Source of the DNA: JBJENW01 sp051880395
GTDB lineage: Bacteria > Bacillota > Clostridia > Lachnospirales > Lachnospiraceae
Direction of reading: 5' to 3'
NCBI GenBank assembly: GCA_051880395.1
Contig: JBJENW010000366.1
Coordinates: 1-34,639, forward strand
Length of the DNA stretch: 34,639 nt
Every line of letters begins with the position of its first letter. Position 1 is the first letter of the stretch. The position numbers and the translations under genes are program-made. The notes under the pieces were generated by a model that ran no database searches, was not told where the DNA came from, and saw only the letters and a program-made list of their open reading frames with translations. Below are positions 15,990 through 23,563 of this stretch, piece after piece.

Positions 15990-16841
15990 ATGGAATTATG
16001 GTTTACAGAGAATCATACGCCTGAGGTTAAATTTTCAATCAAAGTGAATCGCCAGTTATTTAGTGCGCAGAGTGATTATCAGCGCATCGATGTGTTTGAT
16101 TCGAAAGAGTTTGGACGCTTTTTGACGTTAGACGGGTATATGATGCTGACAGAAAAAGATGAGTTTATCTATCATGAAATGATGGTGCATGTGCCGATGG
16201 CCGTGCATCCGCGAGTCAAAGATGTGTTAGTCATCGGAGCTGGGGACGGCGGAGTGATCCGGGAGCTGGCAAAGTATCCGACGATCGAGCACATCGATAT
16301 GGTAGAAATTGATGAACTGGTGGTCGAGGTCTGTAAAAAATATCTGCCGAAGACCGCCTGTTGTCTGGATGATGTGCGACTTCATATTGCTTACGAGGAT
16401 GGATTGAAATTTGTCCGCTCCAAAGAGGATGCGTATGATCTGATCATTGTCGATTCGACCGATCCGTTTGGACCGGGAGAGGGCTTGTTTACAAAAGAAT
16501 TTTATGGAAATTGTTACAAAGCGCTTCGAGAGGATGGAATCGTGGTCAATCAGCATGAGAGCCCGTATTATGCGGCGGATGCACAGGCGATGCAGCGGGC
16601 GCATAAACGGATCGTACAGAGTTTTCCAATCAGTAAAGTGTATCAGGCACATATTCCGACGTATCCGTCCGGACACTGGCTGTTTGGTTTTTCCTCTAAG
16701 AAATATCATCCGACCAGTGAATTTAACGGAGCAAGATGGAATACGCTTGGGATTGATACGCATTATTATAATACAAGACTGCATGTGGGCGCATTTGCAC
16801 TGCCGACCTATGTCGAGGAGCTATTGCGGGAAGTAGAGTAG
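15990..16841 (+). CDS. speE: Spermidine synthase (polyamine aminopropyltransferase)
   Basis: It transfers the aminopropyl group of decarboxylated SAM to putrescine, giving spermidine and methylthioadenosine. The 283-aa protein shows the family order: a short beta-rich N-terminus, EFIYHEMMVHVPM, the SAM-binding VLVIGAGDGGVIRELAK, VEIDELVVEVCKKY, IIVDSTDPFGPGEGLF with the catalytic Asp, and IPTYPSGHWLFGF in the substrate pocket. These motifs match putrescine-using enzymes, although close relatives can make other triamines. Its start is 2 bases after speA and AGGAGGGGAAGGA lies in the end of speA, so translation is coupled. The same operon encodes a second, unrelated route to spermidine. Confidence 0.94.
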   Translation: MELWFTENHTPEVKFSIKVNRQLFSAQSDYQRIDVFDSKEFGRFLTLDGYMMLTEKDEFIYHEMMVHVPMAVHPRVKDVLVIGAGDGGVIRELAKYPTIEHIDMVEIDELVVEVCKKYLPKTACCLDDVRLHIAYEDGLKFVRSKEDAYDLIIVDSTDPFGPGEGLFTKEFYGNCYKALREDGIVVNQHESPYYAADAQAMQRAHKRIVQSFPISKVYQAHIPTYPSGHWLFGFSSKKYHPTSEFNGARWNTLGIDTHYYNTRLHVGAFALPTYVEELLREVE

Positions 16842-16854
16842 AAAAGGAGAAAAA

Positions 16855-17712
16855 ATGATGTGGGAACGCAATGTAGAGACTTTTTTAGGATGTGAGGGTC
16901 CGTTCGAGACTGCGGATACCGTGTTGTTCGGTGCACCGTTTGATTCTACGACATCGTATCGTCCGGGAACACGGTTTGCGAGCCGCACGATGCGGGCGGA
17001 GTCATATGGGTTAGAGACGTACAGCCCGTATCAGGATAAAGATATGGAAGAAATCCATGTGTTTGACGGCGGGGATTTAGAACTGCCATTTGGAAATACC
17101 GAGCATGTGTTAGAACAGATTGAATCCTATACCGAACAGATTTTAGAGGCAAAAAAACGTCCCTGTATGATCGGTGGAGAGCATTTGGTGACGTTGGGAG
17201 CCATCCGCGCGGTCGTGAAAAAATATCCGGACCTTCGAGTGATTCATTTTGATGCACATACGGATCTGCGCGATGAGTATCTGGGAGAGCGTCTTTCTCA
17301 TGCGACTGTCCTTCGACGGGTACATGATCTGGTCGGAGACGGAAAGATTTATCAATTTGGAATCCGAAGCGGGGAAAAAGAGGAATTTTATTGGGCAAAA
17401 GAGCATACCCATCTGCAGAAATTTGATTTTACACATTTAGAAGATGCAGTTTTGGCTTGCAAAGGATACCCGGTTTACTTTACAATAGATTTAGATGTGC
17501 TCGATCCGTCCGTATTTCCGGGAACTGGTACACCGGAGGCAGGCGGGGTGACATTTCTACAGCTTTTGGATGCGATCCGAACGGTGGCTTCTGACACAAA
17601 CATTGTAGCAATGGATGTCAATGAGCTTTCACCGCCTTACGATCCTACGGGGGCATCGACGGCGACGGCCTTGAAGGTGCTGCGTGAGTTGTTATTAGCT
17701 GTGAGTAACTAA
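16855..17712 (+). CDS. speB: Agmatinase (ureohydrolase family)
   Basis: It hydrolyses agmatine to putrescine and urea, using two Mn ions. The 285-aa protein has the ureohydrolase metal motifs in order: GGEHLVTLG (His), HFDAHTDLRDEY (Asp/His/Asp) and FTIDLDVLDPSVFPGTGTPE (Asp/Asp). AMDVNELSPPYD is the C-terminal family signature. It starts 13 bases after speE with AAGGAG in between. A second in-frame ATG follows at once (16858), so the start may be one residue later. Together with the upstream decarboxylase it gives arginine to putrescine without ornithine. Confidence 0.93.
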   Translation: MMWERNVETFLGCEGPFETADTVLFGAPFDSTTSYRPGTRFASRTMRAESYGLETYSPYQDKDMEEIHVFDGGDLELPFGNTEHVLEQIESYTEQILEAKKRPCMIGGEHLVTLGAIRAVVKKYPDLRVIHFDAHTDLRDEYLGERLSHATVLRRVHDLVGDGKIYQFGIRSGEKEEFYWAKEHTHLQKFDFTHLEDAVLACKGYPVYFTIDLDVLDPSVFPGTGTPEAGGVTFLQLLDAIRTVASDTNIVAMDVNELSPPYDPTGASTATALKVLRELLLAVSN

Positions 17713-17750
17713 AAATCGGCAAAAAGAAGAGAGACAGAAAGGAAGAAAAT

Positions 17751-18953
17751 ATGGGAAAAGCGTTGATCATCGGCTGCGGCGGCGTGGCAAATGTTGCGAT
17801 TCATAAGTGTTGTCAGAACAGCGAGGAATTTGAAGAAATTATGATCGCGAGTCGGACAAAGAGTAAATGTGACAAAGTAAAAGCAGAATTAGAAGGAAAG
17901 ACGAAGACAAAAATTCATACTGCACAGGTGGATGCGGACAATGTGGAGGAGCTGATCAAAGTCATCGAAGGTTTTGGCCCGGATGTGGTATTAAATCTGG
18001 CACTCCCGTATCAGGATCTGCATATCATGGATGCCTGTCTGGCTACAAAGACGAATTATGTGGATACGGCAAACTATGAGCCGTTAGATACCGCAAAATT
18101 TGAATACAAATGGCAGTGGGCTTATCAGGAAAAATTCAAAGAGGCAGGTATCACCGCACTTCTTGGAAGTGGATTTGATCCGGGTGTGACGGGTGTATTC
18201 AGTGCATATGCATTGAAACATGAGTTTGATGAGATCAATTATATTGATATTTTAGACTGCAACGGCGGCGATCACGGCTACCCGTTTGCAACGAATTTCA
18301 ATCCGGAGATCAATATCCGTGAGGTTTCCGCTAACGGCAGTTACTGGGAAGATGGCAAATGGGTAGAGACAAAGCCGATGGAGATCAAGCGCGAGTATGA
18401 GTTTAAAGGTGTCGGAAAAAAAGATATGTATCTTTTGCACCATGAAGAATTAGAGTCATTAGGAATCAATATTCCGGGAATCAAGCGGATTCGCTTTTTC
18501 ATGACTTTCGGACAGAGTTATCTGACACATTTGAAATGTTTGGAAGATGTTGGTATGACATCGATCGAACCGATTGAATTTGAAGGAAAACAGATTGTCC
18601 CGCTACAGTTTTTAAAGGCAGTCCTTCCGGATCCGGCCACATTGGGACCGCGTACGGTTGGAAAGACAAATATTGGATGCATTTTCCAGGGAAAGAAAGA
18701 TGGAAAAGACAAGACGTATTACCTGTATAATATTTGTGATCATCAGGAATGTTACAAGGAGGTTGGTTCTCAGGCAGTCAGCTATACGACCGGTGTTCCG
18801 GCGATGATCGGTGCGATGCTTTTGATGAATGGAACATGGAAAGGACCGGGCGTGTATAATATTGAGCAGTTTGATCCGGATCCATTTATGGATGCATTGA
18901 ATAAATGGGGACTTCCGTGGGAAGAAGATTTCCATCCTGTTTTGGTGGATTGA
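17751..18953 (+). CDS. Carboxynorspermidine/carboxyspermidine dehydrogenase (saccharopine dehydrogenase family)
   Basis: It joins aspartate semialdehyde and a diamine reductively with NADPH. With putrescine the product is carboxyspermidine; with 1,3-diaminopropane it is carboxynorspermidine. The 400-aa protein begins with a Rossmann motif, GKALIIGCGGVANVAIHKCC, and contains NLALPYQDLHIMDACLATKTNYVDTANY and LGSGFDPGVTGVF, typical of the LYS9-like enzymes in this pathway rather than of lysine-forming ones. The family is known from Vibrio and Campylobacter. Putrescine is made within this operon, and no diaminopropane-forming gene is in the window, so carboxyspermidine is the more likely product. 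It is 38 bases after speB and 4 bases before nspC. Confidence 0.92.
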   Translation: MGKALIIGCGGVANVAIHKCCQNSEEFEEIMIASRTKSKCDKVKAELEGKTKTKIHTAQVDADNVEELIKVIEGFGPDVVLNLALPYQDLHIMDACLATKTNYVDTANYEPLDTAKFEYKWQWAYQEKFKEAGITALLGSGFDPGVTGVFSAYALKHEFDEINYIDILDCNGGDHGYPFATNFNPEINIREVSANGSYWEDGKWVETKPMEIKREYEFKGVGKKDMYLLHHEELESLGINIPGIKRIRFFMTFGQSYLTHLKCLEDVGMTSIEPIEFEGKQIVPLQFLKAVLPDPATLGPRTVGKTNIGCIFQGKKDGKDKTYYLYNICDHQECYKEVGSQAVSYTTGVPAMIGAMLLMNGTWKGPGVYNIEQFDPDPFMDALNKWGLPWEEDFHPVLVD

Positions 18954-18957
18954 TCGT

Positions 18958-20139
18958 ATGACAAATGCGTTTCAATCAGAAAAAGCACTTCGAACGCCAT
19001 ATTTTCTGGTGGAAGAGGTGCTTCTTCGGAAAAATTTAGAGATTTTAAAAGGAATCATGGATGAAACCGGCTGTCACATTTTACTTGCACAGAAATGTTT
19101 TTCTATGTATCATACCTATCCTCTGATCGGGGAATATCTGAGCGGGACGACGGCGAGCGGATTGTATGAGGCACGTCTCGGACATACCTATATGGGAAAA
19201 GAAAATCATGTGTTTTCTGCGGCATATCGGGAGGATGAGATCGAGGAATTGTTTGAAATCTGTGATCACATTGTGTTTAACTCACTGTCACAGTGGATAA
19301 AATATCAGCCGCTCGCACTTCGAAGTGGAAAAAAGTGCGGCCTTCGGATCAATCCGGAGTGTTCGACGCAAGACGGACATGCCATCTATGATCCTTGTGC
19401 GCCATATTCGCGTATGGGTGTGACGCGTGTGCAGTTGGAGGCGTTTTTAAAAGAAATAGGAAAAACGAAAGAAGAAGTACTACGAGGCATCAGTGGATTC
19501 CATTTTCATACACTTTGTGAACAGGATTCGGATGCATTGGAAGTGACGATTCAGAGTGTGGAAGAAAAATTTGGGGACCTTTTGCCGGATGTGGAATGGT
19601 TAAATTTTGGCGGAGGTCATCACATTACAAAACCGTCCTATGACAGAAAACGGTTGAAAAAGTGTATTCGCCATATGCAAAAGACGTATGATCTGGAAAT
19701 CTATCTGGAGCCGGGCGAGGCGGTTGCTTTGGATGCAGGATTTTTGACAGCAACGGTTTTAGATGTGACGAAGAATGGAAAAAAGATTGCGATTCTCGAT
19801 ACGTCTGCGGCTTGTCATATGCCGGATGTATTGGAAATGCCATACACGCCAGAGATCATCGGAGCAAAAATTGCAGAAGAAGCGGACGCATCAAACGAAA
19901 ATTTATATCGTCTTGGTGGACCGACCTGTCTGGCAGGAGATGTGATCGGTGAGTATGTATTTGAAAAAACGTTACAGCCGGGGAATCGTCTGACTTTTTG
20001 TGATATGGCAATCTATTCAATGGTAAAAACGAATACATTTAATGGAATGCCTCTGCCATCGATTTATTATAAAAGAGCGGACGGGACGATAGAGGAAGTA
20101 CGCACGTTTGGATATGAAGATTTCAGAGGACGAATATAA
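18958..20139 (+). CDS. nspC: Carboxynorspermidine/carboxyspermidine decarboxylase
   Basis: This PLP enzyme of the alanine-racemase fold (fold III) removes the carboxyl group made by the preceding dehydrogenase, yielding spermidine or norspermidine. In the 393-aa protein Lys46 (LLAQKCFSM) is the expected PLP Schiff-base lysine, LNFGGGHHIT binds the phosphate, LEPGEAVALDAG follows, and Cys324 in GGPTCLAGDVIGEY is the catalytic Cys contributed to the neighbouring active site of the dimer. The ATG at 18958 is only 4 bases after the previous stop. The ribosome site is weak (GGTGG), suggesting coupled translation. It ends the operon, and a strong terminator follows. Confidence 0.93.
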   Translation: MTNAFQSEKALRTPYFLVEEVLLRKNLEILKGIMDETGCHILLAQKCFSMYHTYPLIGEYLSGTTASGLYEARLGHTYMGKENHVFSAAYREDEIEELFEICDHIVFNSLSQWIKYQPLALRSGKKCGLRINPECSTQDGHAIYDPCAPYSRMGVTRVQLEAFLKEIGKTKEEVLRGISGFHFHTLCEQDSDALEVTIQSVEEKFGDLLPDVEWLNFGGGHHITKPSYDRKRLKKCIRHMQKTYDLEIYLEPGEAVALDAGFLTATVLDVTKNGKKIAILDTSAACHMPDVLEMPYTPEIIGAKIAEEADASNENLYRLGGPTCLAGDVIGEYVFEKTLQPGNRLTFCDMAIYSMVKTNTFNGMPLPSIYYKRADGTIEEVRTFGYEDFRGRI

Positions 20140-20144
20140 AAACA

Positions 20145-20177
20145 GAGCGGCTGTTTGAAAAGCCGCTCGTTTTTTTT
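20145..20177. terminator. Bidirectional terminator after the polyamine operon
   Basis: GAGCGGCT (20145-20152), an 8-base loop and AGCCGCTC (20161-20168) are followed by a G and eight T. The A-rich left flank makes it partly functional for the convergent minus-strand gene, whose stop codon lies in the T run. Confidence 0.9.
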
Positions 20178-20637
20178 AAGCAGGTCGGGCATGCTGGCTG
20201 CTTTCTTTTGCATCGGTGACTTTTAAACGGATTTTCGGATTTCCGTTTTTATGCTCGTTGTAAATGCATTCCCAAAGCTCATGAATGCACAGAGCAAGTG
20301 TACGATCGAGATCAATGGTGTGTGCGACTAAAAGATTTAAATCGAACACCCGTTGAAATGTTGGCGGCAGAAAGGCCATATTGGTGGAATGGACGGTTTC
20401 TCCGCTCTTTTTTACAATCTCGTATGTGATCAGACAGAACTCTTGTTTTTGATAAGTGCAGGAAAAAGAGGTAAAACATTCATCGACGATCCAGTCGCGT
20501 CCTTCTTCCTGAACATGGACTTTTTCCTCAATAGGAATGGCATCCGTTGTATCAACTTCGACATTCCAATTCAACCGCCCATCTTTTGTCTGTCGGATCA
20601 TATCCCTTAGTTCATTTGCAAGTAATTCTGGTTTCAT
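20176..20637 (-). CDS. Protein of unknown function (153 aa)
   Basis: I do not recognise this family. The start is supported by AAGGGAG on the minus strand, 9 bases upstream. The protein is acidic, has no signal peptide or membrane segment, and starts with a predicted helix (PELLANELRDMIRQ) followed by strand-rich sequence (GRLNWNVEVDTTDAIPIEEKVHVQEEGRDW). The C-terminal part, HTIDLDRTLALCIHELWECIYNEHKNG, looks helical. It is transcribed alone and convergent with the polyamine operon. A possible -10 (TATAAT, minus strand, 20666-20671) is present without a convincing -35. Confidence 0.75.
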   Translation of the reverse strand: MKPELLANELRDMIRQTKDGRLNWNVEVDTTDAIPIEEKVHVQEEGRDWIVDECFTSFSCTYQKQEFCLITYEIVKKSGETVHSTNMAFLPPTFQRVFDLNLLVAHTIDLDRTLALCIHELWECIYNEHKNGNPKIRLKVTDAKESSQHARPA

Positions 20638-20784
20638 AAAAATACACTCCCTTCGTATGTCTTATATTATAGCATATCGGAACATAAATAGGGAATCTTT
20701 CACAAAAAATTCGCAAAATTTACAAAAAAGAACCACAAAAAGACGATAAAATAAAAAAAGAATATGAAAATGGGAGGTAGATTC

Positions 20785-22026
20785 ATGGAGGAGAAGAACG
20801 AACTTTATGATCAATTAAAAGCTGCGATAAAAGCGATGAAGCGCACAGAGGTAGAAAAATTGTTAAAAAAAGGTGCGCTGGAATGTGTTCCGGGTGGGGA
20901 AAAGACAGACATCTGTCGGAGACTTGTGGCGTTGCGGGATGAAAAGATCATGGCTGTGCTGGCAAAAAAATTGGATCGTTTTACGCCAAATCTGTTCCAG
21001 CTTGATCTTACAAACTGGAACAATCGGAATTTTGTTTCAGAGATATTGGGAAAATATCGAAAAAAATTTGATCTAAATGATGGGAGTGTCTGTGAACAGT
21101 TGTTTGAAATCGCATGCCAGGTGGATCATAAGCCGACGGTATCGTACCTGGTGAAAGAAAAAAAGGCAAAAAGGTTTTATTGGCTGTTAGCGGAAAGTGC
21201 AGAGGATTTATTTGACGTACTGCTTACGATTCCGGCTGACACATTTGATGCAGATGAGCGGGTAGAAATTCTGTATCGTGCGGCAATGGCAGAGAATGGG
21301 CAGGAACGTTTAGAGGAACTGCAAAAGAAAAATTATTCGTTTGAGGAAAAGACATCAGACGGGAAAACATTAGAGACGTTTGTGCGCGAGGCAGCTAAAG
21401 CCGTGAAACGCAGTCAGGCGCATGGAAATGAGATTTTGCGTTACTTACAGAAGAAGCGGGAAAATCCGAATGCAGAGATTGCAGTGAAAAAGATAAACGG
21501 ACAGGAGCAGACGACATCGAAGAAGTGGGTGCCGGTCATTGCAACGGTTGTTGTAGTCGCGATTCTCGCAATTGTCGGCATTGCGGTAGAAGTATCACAG
21601 AAAAACACGAAAACGACGACGGCTTCACAAGACAATTCTACAGAGTCGGCAGTTTCAGAAGACGTTGCGTCGGAAGCTTCAGATTCACAGGGCATCGATA
21701 CGGCAGAAGATACGGAGGCAGAATCGGATGCGTATGTGACAGACCCGGATCGGAAAGTCGAAGACGGTGATACGGTCAATATTGATTATACTGGTTATGT
21801 GGATGATGTGGCTTTTGATGGAGGCAGTACAAATGGCACAGGAACAGATCTGACAATCGGATCACACAGCTATATCGATGATTTTGAAGAACAGCTTATC
21901 GGACACAAGGCTGGAGAAAACGTGACGGTCAATGTCACATTCCCGGAAAATTATGGAAAGGAAGAACTGAACGGAAAAGAGGCACGCTTTGAAGTGACGA
22001 TCAATGGAATTTATGCGGATGAATAA
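20785..22026 (+). CDS. Membrane-anchored protein with helical N-domain and trigger-factor-type PPIase domain
   Basis: The 413-aa protein has three parts. Residues 1 to about 235 are charged and helical, with ankyrin-like spacing (YDQLKAAIKAMKRTEVEKLLKKGA). A single membrane segment (VPVIATVVVVAILAIVGIAV, about 252-271) is followed by a Ser/Thr/Asp/Glu-rich linker. The C-terminal 90 residues (DGDTVNIDYTGYVDD, IDDFEEQLIGHKAGE, VNVTFPENYGKEELNGKEA) match the FKBP-fold peptidyl-prolyl isomerase domain of trigger factor. The likely topology puts the helical part in the cytoplasm and the isomerase outside, where it could help secreted proteins fold. I chose the ATG at 20785, 7 bases after GGGAGG. 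The domain combination is unusual. folA follows 64 bases on. Confidence 0.8.
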   Translation: MEEKNELYDQLKAAIKAMKRTEVEKLLKKGALECVPGGEKTDICRRLVALRDEKIMAVLAKKLDRFTPNLFQLDLTNWNNRNFVSEILGKYRKKFDLNDGSVCEQLFEIACQVDHKPTVSYLVKEKKAKRFYWLLAESAEDLFDVLLTIPADTFDADERVEILYRAAMAENGQERLEELQKKNYSFEEKTSDGKTLETFVREAAKAVKRSQAHGNEILRYLQKKRENPNAEIAVKKINGQEQTTSKKWVPVIATVVVVAILAIVGIAVEVSQKNTKTTTASQDNSTESAVSEDVASEASDSQGIDTAEDTEAESDAYVTDPDRKVEDGDTVNIDYTGYVDDVAFDGGSTNGTGTDLTIGSHSYIDDFEEQLIGHKAGENVTVNVTFPENYGKEELNGKEARFEVTINGIYADE

Positions 22027-22090
22027 CTCTCCCTTGCGTTTTTTCTAAAAGTTCGATAGAATAAGAGGAAAAAACAAATGGGAGGAACAA

Positions 22091-22582
22091 ATGAATATCA
22101 TTGCAGCAGTGGATGAAAACTGGGCGATCGCAAATAAAGGACAACTTTTGGTGCGGATTCCGGATGATATGAAATTTTTTGCACATGTTACGACGAATAA
22201 AGTGGTTGTCATGGGACGAAAAACATTGGAATCATTTCCAGATGGAAGACCGTTAAAAAACCGGATAAACATTGTATTGAGTCGTAGTCAGTCCTATCAG
22301 GTAAAAGATGCGATCTGTGTACATTCCATGGAGGAATTAAAAGAAGAATTAAAAAAATACCGCTCCGAGGATGTCTTTATCATTGGAGGCGCACAGATTT
22401 ATGAGCAGCTATTGGATCAGTGTGAACTGGCGTATATCACGAAGATTGATTTTGCATATACCGCAGACACCTATTTTCCGAATTTAGACGAAAAGCCGGA
22501 TTGGGAGTTGGTCGCAGACAGTGAGGAGCAGACCTATTTTGATCTGGCATATTATTTTTTGAAGTATCAGAGAAAGGCGTAA
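22091..22582 (+). CDS. folA: Dihydrofolate reductase
   Basis: It reduces dihydrofolate to tetrahydrofolate with NADPH. The 163-aa length is normal for a chromosomal enzyme. IIAAVDENWAIANKGQLLVRIPDDMKFF contains the Met20-like loop and the active-site Asp (PDDMK), VVMGRKTLESFP the NADPH-binding GRKT, and FIIGGAQIYEQLL the GG motif. The start follows GGGAGGAACAA. No thymidylate synthase gene is adjacent; the next gene, a transporter, starts 6 bases later. Confidence 0.95.
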   Translation: MNIIAAVDENWAIANKGQLLVRIPDDMKFFAHVTTNKVVVMGRKTLESFPDGRPLKNRINIVLSRSQSYQVKDAICVHSMEELKEELKKYRSEDVFIIGGAQIYEQLLDQCELAYITKIDFAYTADTYFPNLDEKPDWELVADSEEQTYFDLAYYFLKYQRKA

Positions 22583-22588
22583 GGAATC

Positions 22589-23545
22589 ATGTCAGATTTT
22601 ATTTACAGTTTAAATGTGACGGTGCCGATCTTTCTTGTGATGGTGCTCGGGTATTGTTTAAAGCATGGTGGAATGCTGACCGAGGATTTTGTGACGGTTG
22701 CGAATAAATTTAATTTTAAGGTGACGTTGCCGGTGATGCTGGTGCGTGATATCGCAGCAGTGAATATTCGAGAAGTATTCGATGGAAAATATGTGTTGTT
22801 CTGTGCTTTGGCAAGTACGATCTGTTTTTGGGTAATCTGGGGGGCGGCGAAATTATTTTTGAAAGAAAAAAGTATGCGCGGAGCGTTCGTGCAGGCTTCT
22901 TTTCGCAGTAGTGCCGCAGTCATGGGGTTAGCGTTTATCAATAATATTTATGGAGAATCTGCGATGGGACCATTGATGATCATCGGAGCTGTTCCGCTAT
23001 ATAATATTTTTTCTGTCCTGGTTTTGACGTTTGAGTCGTCAGAAGCAGAGCAGATGGATAATTTTGGGACAAAAATGAAACAGACCTTCATAAATATCCT
23101 AAAAAATCCGATTATAATAGCAATCGCAATTGGTTTGGTGATCGGATACAGCGGCATTACATTGCCGACGATCGTATCAAAAACGCTCAATTCGGTCGCA
23201 CAAATGGCGACTCCGCTGGCGTTGGTTGCAATCGGAGCTGGATTTAAGGGAAAAGATGCGGTAAAAAAAATCGGTCCTGCAATGGGAGCAGCATTAACGA
23301 AACTGGTCTTTCAGCCGCTCATCTTTCTTCCGGTAGCAGTTTGGATGGGATTTACAGGGGAAAAACTGATCGGTATTTTGATCATGTTGGCAGCGCCGAC
23401 GACGCCAAGTTGTTATATCATGGCAAAAAATATGGGAAACGACGGAGAACTGACGGCGAGTGTCGTGGTGCTGACGACCGTACTGGCAGCGTTTACCCTG
23501 ACTGGTTGGATTTTTATCTTGAAACATATGGGCTTGATTGGATAA
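22589..23545 (+). CDS. AEC (auxin efflux carrier) family transporter
   Basis: This 318-aa membrane protein has about ten hydrophobic segments in two halves. FKVTLPVMLVRDIA and FRSSAAVMGLAFINNIYGESA in the first half, and LVAIGAGFKG and AAPTTPSCYIMAKNMGNDGELTASVVVLTT in the second, are characteristic of the AEC/membrane-transport family. Bacterial members move organic acids such as malate or malonate, but the substrate is unknown here. It is 6 bases after folA and 18 bases before ilvB, with GTAAGGAATC as a poor ribosome site, so it is probably translated by coupling. Confidence 0.9.
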   Translation: MSDFIYSLNVTVPIFLVMVLGYCLKHGGMLTEDFVTVANKFNFKVTLPVMLVRDIAAVNIREVFDGKYVLFCALASTICFWVIWGAAKLFLKEKSMRGAFVQASFRSSAAVMGLAFINNIYGESAMGPLMIIGAVPLYNIFSVLVLTFESSEAEQMDNFGTKMKQTFINILKNPIIIAIAIGLVIGYSGITLPTIVSKTLNSVAQMATPLALVAIGAGFKGKDAVKKIGPAMGAALTKLVFQPLIFLPVAVWMGFTGEKLIGILIMLAAPTTPSCYIMAKNMGNDGELTASVVVLTTVLAAFTLTGWIFILKHMGLIG

Positions 23546-23563
23546 AAGGAGAAGTGACAGAGA

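Noticed and set aside
23546..23563. T-box or leader attenuator for ilvB
   Set aside because: Only 18 bases separate ilvB from the transporter gene and no specifier or antiterminator structure fits.
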